From positions 1 through 49,580 of the forward strand of contig JAEZIU010000246.1 in NCBI GenBank assembly GCA_023436485.1: 49,580 nt of DNA, in the 5' to 3' direction. How positions within the stretch are numbered: position 1 is the first letter of the stretch; the number at the start of each line of letters is the position of its first letter. The notes under the pieces are model-generated. The model made no database searches, was not told the DNA's origin, and saw only the letters and a program-made list of their open reading frames with translations. Positions 24,222 through 32,788 of this stretch are shown one piece after another. The translations under genes and the position numbers were made by a program. The DNA comes from Bacillota bacterium. Its GTDB lineage: Bacteria > Bacillota > Clostridia > Acetivibrionales > DSM-1351.

Positions 24222-24596
24222 TTATCGGGTGTTCTTTATCTTTTTTACTTTACCTTTTCCAAATATCTCATATAATCCCATTAATAGCAGGAATATTCCG
24301 AATATGTGCTTTAAAGTAGCTCCGTTCATGGCAAGTGCCAACTTTGACCCCAGCACTGCTCCTCCAAGTCCCGAAACTACTATAGGTATACCCATCTTGA
24401 AGTTTACATTTTTATTCTTTATATGTATTGCAAGTGCAACAATAGCTGTAGGAATAAAAAAAAGCAGGTTTACACTTTGTGCTATGTGCTGCTCGGGTTT
24501 AACAAAAATTACAAGGGCAGGGATAAGGATTGCTCCCCCTCCAATTCCCATACCACTTATTATTCCTGCTGCCAGACCAATTAAAATAACTATCAT
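24222..24596 (-). CDS. Half-size TauE/SafE (TSUP) membrane protein, second of a pair
   Basis: This 124-residue protein has four predicted membrane helices and one copy of the TauE/SafE repeat (IGLAAGIISGMGIGGGAILI, then the HIAQSVNLLFF helix). Typical TSUP transporters of sulfite, sulfonates or other organic anions contain two such repeats in about 250 residues. The paralogous half is encoded 18 bases upstream. Each has its own ribosome site (here CGGAGGG), so two separate half-proteins are made and probably associate. Confidence 0.8.
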   Translation of the reverse strand: MIVILIGLAAGIISGMGIGGGAILIPALVIFVKPEQHIAQSVNLLFFIPTAIVALAIHIKNKNVNFKMGIPIVVSGLGGAVLGSKLALAMNGATLKHIFGIFLLLMGLYEIFGKGKVKKIKNTR

Positions 24597-24614
24597 TTTA
24601 CCCTCCGTTTTATC

Positions 24615-24986
24615 TTAAAAAATCATTCTTATTGCTGCCAGTATCATAAATATTCCGAATATTTTACGAAGAATTTTTGAAGGACATTTATTCAGTAGAA
24701 AAGCCCCTATAGCACCTCCTACTACACCTCCCACCATTGCCTTCCACGTTATGTTCCAATCAACATAATTATGAGACAAATAGAAATATGCACTTACAAG
24801 TGTCAATGGCAGAATAATAAGCAGTGCGGTTGCATGTGCCTTGTGTTCGTCTGCATCCAGAAGGAATACCATTGCCGGAACAGCTATAGTTCCCCCGCCT
24901 GAACCAAAAAGTCCATTTGCCACTCCCGCCGCTATTCCTATCAGGATGTATTTCAAATATCTTGTGGCCCTGCCTGAAAACGCCAT
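24615..24986 (-). CDS. Half-size TauE/SafE (TSUP) membrane protein, first of a pair
   Basis: This 123-residue protein has four predicted helices and the repeat signature IGIAAGVANGLFGSGGGTIA followed by HKAHATALLIILPLT. It resembles the N-terminal repeat of full-length TauE/SafE proteins more closely than its neighbour does. The ribosome site is CGGAGG. The order (this gene first, then 24222-24596) mirrors the order of repeats in a full-length transporter, which supports a split transporter that works as a heterodimer. Confidence 0.8.
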   Translation of the reverse strand: MAFSGRATRYLKYILIGIAAGVANGLFGSGGGTIAVPAMVFLLDADEHKAHATALLIILPLTLVSAYFYLSHNYVDWNITWKAMVGGVVGGAIGAFLLNKCPSKILRKIFGIFMILAAIRMIF

Positions 24987-25125
24987 TTAACAACCTCCGA
25001 AAATAATTACTTCTCATTGTTATTGTTTTAAAATATATTTGATTATAAACTGGTAAAAATTCCTCTATTAGATATTTTACATGTTCAACCTATGATAAAA
25101 TAAATTAACGGAAGGAGCCTTACAT

Positions 25126-26439
25126 ATGACAAAACATAAGCCATACATAATGCGGTCACTTATTTCTCTTTTATTATTGTTTTCAATTATTTTTATTTAC
25201 CCTGTTAATGTTCAGTCTACAACTGCCGGCCAAAATGTCTCAAAGAAGGAACTGGTTCTTGTAAAGGACCATACAAAAAACTTCGTTATAGATATGAAAT
25301 ATGCCACCTGCAACAATTTTACCGGCAAAACCCTTTATCCGTCCCCTACCTGCGTCCTTACTAAAGGTACTCTTGATAAACTTATCAAGGCAAATAACCT
25401 TGTTATGAAGCAGGGTTACAAAATAAAAATTTGGGATGCATACCGTCCTCTATCTGTTCAGAAAATCATGTGGGATGCCACACCTAATAAGAAGTACGTG
25501 GCGAACCCATATGGTTCCGGCTCAAAGCACAACAGAGGTGCTGCTGTTGATGTCACACTGGTAGACAGTAAGGGAAAGGAGTTGAAAATGCCTACAGGCT
25601 TTGATAATTTTACTGAAAAGGCGTCTCCCAACTACAAGGGAATGACTTCAGAGCAAAGGAAAAATCTTTCCATTCTTTCAAAGGCTATGACTTCTTCAGG
25701 TTTTAAAACCATAAGTACCGAGTGGTGGCATTATGAGGACACAGACTGGAAAAACTATATAGCTCAGGATGTATCATTAAGCAGATTTGACAAAGTAAAT
25801 TATACCCTAGATAAGAAAAAGATAGATAGTCTCAGGTTTATCAAGGGTAGCAATGCTTCTCAGCTTATAGTGGTAACCTCTCAATCAATTAATTCTTCAA
25901 ATGCCGTAATCAGTACATATGAAAAGAAAAATAATGTTTGGGTAAACATACATAAGGGAATTCCGGCATACATAGGTTTAAAAGGCTTTTCTTTAAATAA
26001 GCAGGAGGGTGATAAAAAAACACCTGTCGGTGCTTTTAATATAGGTACCTGCTTTTCAAAAACTTCAACCATTGAAACAGGACTTAATATTTATAAATAT
26101 GACTCAAAGGATGTATGGGTAGATGATTCGGGGTCAAAATATTATAATACACACCAACGTGAACCTGTTAACGGTAGATGGAAATCCTCTGAAAACTTCA
26201 GCAAAGTTAAGAATGGTGTCTATGATGTATTTTTTAATATTGAGTACAATACTGGAAGAGTAAAGAACAAGGGCAGTGCGATATTTTTTCATATAGCTAA
26301 TCCAACTGTATCTATAAAATACACCAATGGCTGTGTTTCTGCTGACAGACAAAATCTGTTAAAAATCGTAAAATGGTTGGATAAGGATGAAAATCCCATG
26401 ATACTGCAAGGGCCTTTGTACGAGATAGTCAAATATTAG
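25126..26439 (+). CDS. Secreted VanX-type D-Ala-D-Ala dipeptidase fused to an L,D-transpeptidase
   Basis: This 437-residue protein has a signal peptide (about 9-31). Residues 40-215 form a VanX/DdpX-type zinc dipeptidase: the Arg of AYRPLS (107), zinc ligands H135 and D142 in SKHNRGAAVD, catalytic E199 and ligand H202 in EWWHY. Residues 245-437 form a YkuD-like L,D-transpeptidase, with FFHIANP (H389) and NGCVSADR (C403). The first module should cleave D-Ala-D-Ala; the second makes 3-3 cross-links that do not need a D-Ala-D-Ala donor. Both would act outside the membrane. The ATG follows GGAAGGAG. It does not sit with vanHA or vanRS genes. Confidence 0.85.
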   Translation: MTKHKPYIMRSLISLLLLFSIIFIYPVNVQSTTAGQNVSKKELVLVKDHTKNFVIDMKYATCNNFTGKTLYPSPTCVLTKGTLDKLIKANNLVMKQGYKIKIWDAYRPLSVQKIMWDATPNKKYVANPYGSGSKHNRGAAVDVTLVDSKGKELKMPTGFDNFTEKASPNYKGMTSEQRKNLSILSKAMTSSGFKTISTEWWHYEDTDWKNYIAQDVSLSRFDKVNYTLDKKKIDSLRFIKGSNASQLIVVTSQSINSSNAVISTYEKKNNVWVNIHKGIPAYIGLKGFSLNKQEGDKKTPVGAFNIGTCFSKTSTIETGLNIYKYDSKDVWVDDSGSKYYNTHQREPVNGRWKSSENFSKVKNGVYDVFFNIEYNTGRVKNKGSAIFFHIANPTVSIKYTNGCVSADRQNLLKIVKWLDKDENPMILQGPLYEIVKY

Positions 26440-26519
26440 GTTGAATAATGGTATTTTTAATTTTATAATTTATGGTAGCTGTGAAAGGCTACAAAACTTT
26501 ATTTTAAGAGGTATAATTT

Positions 26520-27704
26520 ATGGATTCAAACAATAAAAGCAGTGTTCTAAGGAGCAAGTTTTTCAGATATGGTTGTTACTTGCTTCTTGCTTTAATTATA
26601 ATATATATGTTCGGGAAGATAAATTTCTTTATCTCACCATTTCAGAGCTTTGTTTACTCAATAATCTTTCCAATACTTTTCGGAGGGTTGCTATACTATA
26701 TCCTCAGACCAATAGTTTTAATGCTTGAAAAGGGCAGGATTCCTCATATATGGGCAATAGTCCTTGCTTTTGTTATTGTTCTCTCTGCGTTGATTCTGTT
26801 AAGTTCCTATACCGGGTCAATTGTTAAATCCCAGTTTAACGACTTTGCAAAGAGTCTGCCGTTCTTATATGAAAAGGCTGAAAATACTGTAAATAATCTT
26901 CTTACGAGTAATTTACTCAGTTATTTCGATTTTTCCAGTTTTCAGACCTCGGATTTAGCAGATAAAGTTTCGAATTTCCTGCAAGGAGCAGCTAAAAGCC
27001 TAGGAAAGAATACAATTAACTTTATAGGTGCTATTACAAATATCGGTTCAGTAATTATTATTTTGCCCGTCATTCTGTTTTATTTCTTAAAAGACGGACA
27101 CAAGTTCATGCCCAGTGTAGTAAGGTTTTTTCCTGCTTCTCAAAAAGACAATATGAGAAAGATTTTAACGGATATAGATTTTGTACTGTCAAATTATATT
27201 GCAGGTCAGCTTCTGGTAGCTTTCTTTATAGGGCTTCTGATGTATATCGGTTATCTGATTATAGGTTTGAAATACTCCTTATTACTTGCAATATTTGCTA
27301 TGATTACATGCATTATTCCGTTCTTCGGCCCATGGATTGGAATAGTTCCTGCCATACTTCTGTCGCTGGCAGACAACCCGTTTATGGCAATAAAAATATT
27401 TATAGTAATGATTATCGTTCAGCAGATAGATAATAACTTCATTTCACCTCAGGTGATGAAAAAAAGCATGGACATTCATCCTCTGACAGTCATTCTGCTG
27501 TTAATGGGTATCATACCTATATTCGGATTCATAGGTTTGATAATAGTTATTCCTCTGTACTCCGCAATCAAGATTACTATTAAAAATATAATTGAAATGT
27601 ACTACCCTAAATATGCAGAAGCACTTAATCTTGATATGCCCAATGAACCTGAAAAGCCCCAAAAGAAAGCTAAATTTAGTTTCAAGAAGGATAAGGAAAA
27701 TTAA
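26520..27704 (+). CDS. AI-2E family (YdiK/PerM-like) membrane transporter
   Basis: This 394-residue protein has two to three N-terminal helices, a long extracytoplasmic segment (about 85-165) and five C-terminal helices. It ends with the family block FGPWIGIVPAILLSL and QQIDNNFISPQVMKKSMDIHP. The tail is rich in K, P and E. Members export diverse small molecules or ions (for example Na+/H+ exchange), and the AI-2 link is only historical. It follows the VanX-LDT gene by 80 bases. Its end overlaps the convergent metallophosphoesterase gene by 23 bases. Confidence 0.88.
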   Translation: MDSNNKSSVLRSKFFRYGCYLLLALIIIYMFGKINFFISPFQSFVYSIIFPILFGGLLYYILRPIVLMLEKGRIPHIWAIVLAFVIVLSALILLSSYTGSIVKSQFNDFAKSLPFLYEKAENTVNNLLTSNLLSYFDFSSFQTSDLADKVSNFLQGAAKSLGKNTINFIGAITNIGSVIIILPVILFYFLKDGHKFMPSVVRFFPASQKDNMRKILTDIDFVLSNYIAGQLLVAFFIGLLMYIGYLIIGLKYSLLLAIFAMITCIIPFFGPWIGIVPAILLSLADNPFMAIKIFIVMIIVQQIDNNFISPQVMKKSMDIHPLTVILLLMGIIPIFGFIGLIIVIPLYSAIKITIKNIIEMYYPKYAEALNLDMPNEPEKPQKKAKFSFKKDKEN

Positions 27705-28827
27705 TAATTATATCGAGGACTTCTGACCTGCTGCCGATGCGGACCGTGGGGCCCCATGTTCCGTAGCCGCAGGATACTATGAGATTAAACTTGCCGTCTT
27801 TGAGGTAGCCGTTATCTTCTTCAAACATACCACTGGTAATAAGACTTATGGGGAAAAACTGTCCTGCATGTGTATGACCTGAAAGCTGCAAGTCTACACC
27901 TTCTGACCTTGCTTCCGACAGGTCTTTCGGCTGATGGTCTAGCACTATAACAGGAAGACGTTTATCTACTCCCTGTAAAAGATTGCTAAGTTTTTCTCTA
28001 TGATAACCGCTTGTATCAGCCATAAAATCTTCACGTCCTACCAGATAAAAACTGTTATTAATCTTAACATATTTATCTCTAAGAACAACCAGTCCGCTTT
28101 CCTCATACATTCTGGTTATCTCTTCAACATCCTTTGAATAGTATTCATGGTTTCCCATAATAACGTAAGCACCGAATCTTGCTTTAAGCCCTTTTAGCTC
28201 CTCCAACATTTTTGCCTTTTTGACGGGTTCTATTTCTCTGTCAATTAAATCCCCTGTTATAACAGCTATATCCGGATTCAGGGAATTAATCTTCTCTACT
28301 GCCGTACGAAGCCTGTCCCTGCCTATAGTATCTCCAAGATGTACGTCTGAAATCATGGCACACTTCAACTGCTTCATATCTCCTGCTTTTTTATCAATAC
28401 TAACAGCATATGAAACAACCCTTGGCACCACAGCATTGTATGTTCCCACGGCAAGGATGATCCCTACGAATAATACTACCGCCGCTGCCACAAGCCAGGT
28501 TCTGTCTTTTAGGAAATTCGGAAGAATATTCAGCTTTTTCCCGAGAATTCTGAAAACATCCATTATGACAACAATCCCTATTAAATACACAAATGCTGCC
28601 AGCCAGTAGCCTCCCACAGTGTTAACCACACGTTCAATCCAATGGGGAAGGTGTTTGCCTCCTAACATTCCCACAAAATATGTAGAAGCTAATACGGCAA
28701 TAATACCCCAGTATGCATATTTATTTACAGGAACCTTTGTATTTATGGACTTTAGTCCTCTTAATCCCACATAATAATTGAGCAAAGCATATGTAAGAAG
28801 TACAAAACCTGCCGTTATCAGTCTCAT
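27682..28827 (-). CDS. Membrane-anchored metallophosphoesterase (YkuE/YaeI type)
   Basis: In this 381-residue protein residues 1-140 contain about five membrane helices. The calcineurin-like domain follows with ISDVHLGD (DxH), TGDLIDRE (GD), MGNHEYYS (GNHE) and LSGHTHAGQ. Related proteins hydrolyse UDP-glucosamine-lipids or other phosphodiesters at the membrane. The ATG at 28827 follows AGAGGAG; the 22 extra upstream in-frame codons have no ribosome site. It is convergent with and overlaps the AI-2E gene, with no terminator visible between them. Confidence 0.88.
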   Translation of the reverse strand: MRLITAGFVLLTYALLNYYVGLRGLKSINTKVPVNKYAYWGIIAVLASTYFVGMLGGKHLPHWIERVVNTVGGYWLAAFVYLIGIVVIMDVFRILGKKLNILPNFLKDRTWLVAAAVVLFVGIILAVGTYNAVVPRVVSYAVSIDKKAGDMKQLKCAMISDVHLGDTIGRDRLRTAVEKINSLNPDIAVITGDLIDREIEPVKKAKMLEELKGLKARFGAYVIMGNHEYYSKDVEEITRMYEESGLVVLRDKYVKINNSFYLVGREDFMADTSGYHREKLSNLLQGVDKRLPVIVLDHQPKDLSEARSEGVDLQLSGHTHAGQFFPISLITSGMFEEDNGYLKDGKFNLIVSCGYGTWGPTVRIGSRSEVLDIIINFPYPS

Positions 28828-28947
28828 TTTTTCTCCTCTCTGTTTCATCTGTTTTATTAGAATAATTACCTTTATTTTTAAAAACAATACCACTATCTTA
28901 ATATATTAATAGTAATTTTTACATATATAAAACATATTTTCAAGCAC

Positions 28948-28986
28948 AAAAAACCCTGCTCCTTTTAAAAGGAAACAGGGCTTTTT
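28948..28986 (-). terminator. Terminator after the repeat-containing secreted protein gene
   Basis: On the minus strand GCCCTG-TTTCCTTTTAAAAGGA-GCAGGG is followed by TTTTTTG. It begins 13 bases past the stop at 28999. Confidence 0.85.
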
Positions 28987-28998
28987 ATACACAAGTAG

Positions 28999-29694
28999 TT
29001 AGATTTGCTTTTTGAAAGACTTGAGTTCATCTACGGTAATTCCTTTTTTTGCTGCCAGTTCTTCCAGCTTCTTTTCTCTTTCGGCTTCCATTTTAGCTTT
29101 TGCATCATCAAATGACTTAACTACTACATCCTCCTGAGCCTGCGTTATGGTTCCTGCCTTCACAAGACTGTCAAGGCTCTCTTTAATTGTTTTCTGAGTA
29201 TCTTTAGAAGGCTTGAGGGCCTCGCAAATCGCCTTTTGTTGATCGGAGGTTATAGTTCCTGCCGTTACAAGACTATCCAATACATTAATATGCTTTTGAT
29301 TTCTCCCTTTGAATGCACCTTGTTTATCAGAAGGTTTCTGTGCCCTTGCATTTTCAAATGCCTTAACTACTGCATCCTCCTGAGCCTGTGTTATGATTCC
29401 TGCCTTCACCAGACTGTCAAGACGCACTTTAATTGTATTGTGAGTATCTTTTGAGGGCTTGAGTGCTTCTCGAATTGCTTTCTCCTGCTCGGAAGTTATA
29501 GTTCCTCCCTTTACCAGATTATCCAAAATGGCCGGCTTTTTAAACCCACCCTTCCCTTTAAGTACTTGTGAGTATTGGTGTTTCGGCTTTGCTGTATCTG
29601 ATGATTTTTCGGAATTAGCAGCAAAAACAAAACTCATTGAACTGATTAAAATAGCCAGACCTAATCCCATTCCGATAATTTTTTTTCCATTCAT
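28999..29694 (-). CDS. Secreted helical repeat protein, function unknown
   Basis: This 231-residue protein has a signal peptide (about 1-26, ending VFAANS). It then has four copies of a helix-turn-helix-like unit with the pattern LDSLVKAGTIT..QE.AV..A, arranged as two long repeats each containing ALKPSKDT. It ends with a KKGITVDELKSFKKQI unit. The repeat resembles short helical hairpins found in secreted clostridial and bacillar proteins annotated as DUF2680-like, but the match is uncertain. The ATG at 29694 is taken as start; an in-frame GTG (29706) overlaps the AGGAG ribosome site. A terminator follows, so it is probably monocistronic. Confidence 0.6.
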   Translation of the reverse strand: MNGKKIIGMGLGLAILISSMSFVFAANSEKSSDTAKPKHQYSQVLKGKGGFKKPAILDNLVKGGTITSEQEKAIREALKPSKDTHNTIKVRLDSLVKAGIITQAQEDAVVKAFENARAQKPSDKQGAFKGRNQKHINVLDSLVTAGTITSDQQKAICEALKPSKDTQKTIKESLDSLVKAGTITQAQEDVVVKSFDDAKAKMEAEREKKLEELAAKKGITVDELKSFKKQI

Positions 29695-29876
29695 TAATAA
29701 AATCACTCCTACAAATTTATTTGAATATTTTATCCATGTTTATAGAATAGCCATCCTCTGTGTAGTTACTGTGAGATTTTTGTTAACAAAATTTGAACAG
29801 GATGTAACAAATAAATTTAAAGCATGTATAAGCTTCTTATGAATATATTTATAGTAATAATCAGTTGGGGGGTTTT

Positions 29877-30878
29877 ATGAAATACATATACAAATCAGGA
29901 ATTATAGTATCATTATTTTGTATAATTCTTGCCATAACTACGATCTGTATCAGAGTAGATAACCAGAATCATAAAAATAACATAATAGGCGGTTCTGTCA
30001 AGGAGTTAGCACAAATTAAAGAAACTGATGAGGTGCTATCGCGACAAACAGTTTCCATTATGAAAAAGAAACGAAATAATTTCAATGAAACTTATTTCAG
30101 ACCGTCTTCATTAAAGACACTGAATAACAATTTTGTAGACTTTAACACCTTTTCAGAAACTTTTAAAGGAGGAACTGTTCCGGCGGAATTAATGGATACT
30201 CCCGTTAAAACCATAGTCAATTATTTCAGTGTACTTCAGCAAGCTGAAAACCTGTCGGATGAAAAAACAGGCGGTTGCGGTACTGTCGGTTACGCCAAAA
30301 AACCATTCCCCATAGCCTATCAGTTTCTTTCTGAAAGTAATAAGAAGTCTATGTCCTACAATGAATATTTGGATTCATTTCAGGGTATAGGACATATTAA
30401 CCTCATTAAATTAATACCGGTAATATCGGAAAACCCCAAGGAAATAAAGTATTTTCTGGAACTGGAAATCCTTGAGGGAACAAGCACAGGAGGAACTTCT
30501 TTCAACTATTACTTTGCCGAGATTTCACTTGTGAACGAAAATAAAAGATACTATATCGACTCTTTAGTTCTTACACCGGAGGATTTCTTCTGTGCACCTT
30601 ATCATGGTTGGTCACAAAACGCAGAATCCTATGTGGAAATCGTATACGGGAATTGGTGCGGTTTGATTAAAAAGCAGTATGCACCTCAGCAGAATGAATT
30701 TACCAAGGAAATTGTCGTTGATGGAGTAAACGGAGACAAATACATGTTTAAGTTTGCAAAACTGACAAACGGTACGGATTTTCTTATTAATACCTTGATA
30801 CAAAAGGATGGAGCCTGGGTTCCCGTTAACATTGATGTTAACAAGTGTCTTGAAAAAATGAAAAAAGAAAAGGCATAA
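29877..30878 (+). CDS. Membrane-anchored or secreted protein of unknown function
   Basis: This 333-residue protein has an N-terminal hydrophobic helix (about 6-25). A short basic stretch (MKKKRNN) follows, and then a mixed alpha/beta extracytoplasmic part with the segment PEDFFCAPYHGWSQNAESYV near residue 234-253. There is no recognised family or catalytic motif; the middle recalls DUF4829/NTF2-like secreted domains (KTIVNYFSVLQQAE, YNEYLDSFQGIG). The ATG at 29877 follows GGGGGG. It ends at a bidirectional terminator and appears to be a single-gene unit. Confidence 0.55.
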   Translation: MKYIYKSGIIVSLFCIILAITTICIRVDNQNHKNNIIGGSVKELAQIKETDEVLSRQTVSIMKKKRNNFNETYFRPSSLKTLNNNFVDFNTFSETFKGGTVPAELMDTPVKTIVNYFSVLQQAENLSDEKTGGCGTVGYAKKPFPIAYQFLSESNKKSMSYNEYLDSFQGIGHINLIKLIPVISENPKEIKYFLELEILEGTSTGGTSFNYYFAEISLVNENKRYYIDSLVLTPEDFFCAPYHGWSQNAESYVEIVYGNWCGLIKKQYAPQQNEFTKEIVVDGVNGDKYMFKFAKLTNGTDFLINTLIQKDGAWVPVNIDVNKCLEKMKKEKA

Positions 30879-30907
30879 CAGCTGTAATTATCAGTTGTTA
30901 TGCCTTT
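30869..30907. terminator. Bidirectional terminator between convergent genes
   Basis: AAAGGCATAACA pairs with TGTTATGCCTTT across a 15-base loop. On the minus strand the stem is followed by a T-rich tract (TCTTTTTTC), so it ends the nfn operon most efficiently; on the plus strand only a short T-run follows. Confidence 0.85.
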
Positions 30908-30912
30908 GATTG

Positions 30913-31353
30913 CTATGCCTTAATACTATTGTAAACCTTTTTTGCGTATTCTTTTGCAGCTTTTATATCGTTTGCATCAGGACTCTTTCTGTTTGCAAAT
31001 ATAAAATACTTTCCTTTGCAGCAGAATGATTCATCAACAACATTTATACCCTTTTCTTTTAAAAGAGATTTAATTGTATTAATCGCAGAACCTGCTACAC
31101 CCTTTCCGTTAGTTCCGAAAACGGCTACATTTTTAACTCTGTCATTATTTAAAGTTCTAACAAATTCCAGTAATTTTTTATCAGGCTGGCCTGCGTATTC
31201 GCCTGTACCTAGAAACAGCAAGGCAACCTTTTCAGGCGGATATGCAGGAGGAATCTGTTCTGATTTCAATACATCATCCAGCTCATCTGCAATTGCATCC
31301 GCAATCTTCTTAGTATTTCCACCTTTACTGTAATACAAAACCCATGTCTTCAT
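30913..31353 (-). CDS. Flavodoxin-like protein
   Basis: In this 146-residue protein the FMN phosphate loop YYSKGGNTKKIADA lies at residues 8-21. GTGEYAGQPD near 50 and FGTNGKGVAGSA near 80 are the two other flavin loops. It is the last gene of an operon after nfnA-nfnB (40-base gap, GAGGAG ribosome site). Its position suggests it exchanges electrons with the bifurcating transhydrogenase or with ferredoxin. Whether it replaces ferredoxin under iron limitation is inference. Confidence 0.85.
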   Translation of the reverse strand: MKTWVLYYSKGGNTKKIADAIADELDDVLKSEQIPPAYPPEKVALLFLGTGEYAGQPDKKLLEFVRTLNNDRVKNVAVFGTNGKGVAGSAINTIKSLLKEKGINVVDESFCCKGKYFIFANRKSPDANDIKAAKEYAKKVYNSIKA

Positions 31354-31393
31354 TGCAATCTCCTCTACAAATAATGTTCAGTTTGTTAAAGAC

Positions 31394-32788
31394 TTATTGG
31401 TTCTGCCGGATGTATCTGTCTATAGCCTCTGCTGCTTTCTTTCCGGCACCCATTGCCAATATAACAGTAGCCGCACCGGTAACAGCATCTCCACCGGCAT
31501 AAACTCCACTCTTACTTGTTGCACCAGTCTCTTCTTCAACTATTATACCGCCCCATGATTGTATGTCAAGTCCGGGTGTAGTAGATGATATAAGCGGATT
31601 TGGAGATTGTCCTATTGCAATTACGACTGTTTCAAGGTCTACAACATGCTCGGAGCCTTTCTTTTCTACAGGACGTCTTCTTCCTGACTTGTCAGGTTCG
31701 CCCAACTCCATTTCCACACATTCCATTCCTTTTACCCATCCGTCCTCTGTACCTAGTATTTTATTAGGATTGGTAAGAACCTTAAAAATTATTCCCTCTT
31801 CCTTGGCATGATGAACTTCTTCGAGTCTTGCTGGCATTTCTGCTTCTGAACGTCTGTATATAATGTATACATTCTCTGCTCCGAGACGCTTTGCACTTCT
31901 GGCAGCGTCCATAGCAACATTACCGCCTCCTACGACTGCTACATTTTTTCCCACAAATACCGGGGTATCGGTACTTGGGAACTTATACGCACCCATAAGA
32001 TTTATTCTTGTTAAAAACTCATTTGCAGAGTACACTCCATTGTAGTTTTCTCCCGGAATTCCCATAAAGCTTGGCAGACCCGCTCCTGAGCCTATAAAGA
32101 CTGCCTTGTAGCCTTCTGCTTTCAAATCCTCAATGGAAAGCACTCTTCCTATTACCATATTGGTCTGTATATCAACTCCCAGGTCCTTCACTGTTTGGAT
32201 TTCCTGCTGAACCAAAGCCTTTGGAAGACGGAACTCAGGTATTCCATACATAAGAACCCCACCGGGGACATGGAATGCTTCAAAAATAGTTACTTCATAT
32301 CCCATTTTTGCAAGGTCTCCTGCACAGGAAAGTCCCGCAGGACCTGATCCAACAACCGCCACCTTTATACCATTACTTTCAGGCTTGTTATCAGAAGCCT
32401 TTACGTTATGCATGTACCAATCTGCAACAAACCTTTCAAGTCTGCCTATTCCAACAGATTCACCCTTTTTAGTTCTTACGCATACCTTTTCGCATTGGGA
32501 CTCCTGTGGACAAACTCTTCCGCAAACTGCAGGCAGGCTGTTGGTTTCTCTTATTTTATTATAAGCTTCCTCAAATTTTCCTTCTGCTACAAGCTGAATA
32601 AACTCAGGTATTTTTACATTAACAGGACACCCGGAAACACATGGCTTGTGCTTGCAATTAAGACACCGCTGTGCTTCTTCAATAGCCATCTTCTCATCGT
32701 AACCCAGTGCAACCTCTTTAAAGTTCTTGTTTCTTATGTCTGGCTCCTGCTCAGGCATTTTTACCTTAGTTAATGACATATTAGGCAT
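31394..32788 (-). CDS. nfnB: NADPH-binding subunit of electron-bifurcating transhydrogenase (NfnB; GltD-like)
   Basis: This 464-residue protein is homologous to glutamate synthase small subunit. The N-terminal cysteine clusters CLNCKHKPCVSGCP and CGRVCPQESQCEKVC bind two [4Fe-4S] clusters. The first dinucleotide fold is VVGSGPAGLSCAGDLAKMGY and the second VVGGGNVAMDAARSAKRLG. Because nfnA lies directly upstream and no gltB is nearby, NfnAB is favoured over GltD: it couples NADP+ reduction to NADH and reduced ferredoxin oxidation. The ATG at 32788 lies six bases after GGGGGTG and overlaps the nfnA end by eight bases. Confidence 0.9.
   Translation of the reverse strand: MPNMSLTKVKMPEQEPDIRNKNFKEVALGYDEKMAIEEAQRCLNCKHKPCVSGCPVNVKIPEFIQLVAEGKFEEAYNKIRETNSLPAVCGRVCPQESQCEKVCVRTKKGESVGIGRLERFVADWYMHNVKASDNKPESNGIKVAVVGSGPAGLSCAGDLAKMGYEVTIFEAFHVPGGVLMYGIPEFRLPKALVQQEIQTVKDLGVDIQTNMVIGRVLSIEDLKAEGYKAVFIGSGAGLPSFMGIPGENYNGVYSANEFLTRINLMGAYKFPSTDTPVFVGKNVAVVGGGNVAMDAARSAKRLGAENVYIIYRRSEAEMPARLEEVHHAKEEGIIFKVLTNPNKILGTEDGWVKGMECVEMELGEPDKSGRRRPVEKKGSEHVVDLETVVIAIGQSPNPLISSTTPGLDIQSWGGIIVEEETGATSKSGVYAGGDAVTGAATVILAMGAGKKAAEAIDRYIRQNQ

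Noticed and set aside
24769..25017. Open frame of 82 codons overlapping the first TauE/SafE gene
   Set aside because: It is a shifted reading of the TauE/SafE repeat; the real frame has a good ribosome site and membrane helices.
31394..32788. Glutamate synthase small subunit (gltD)
   Set aside because: The neighbour is an NfnA-type reductase and no large glutamate synthase subunit is present, so NfnB is the better call.
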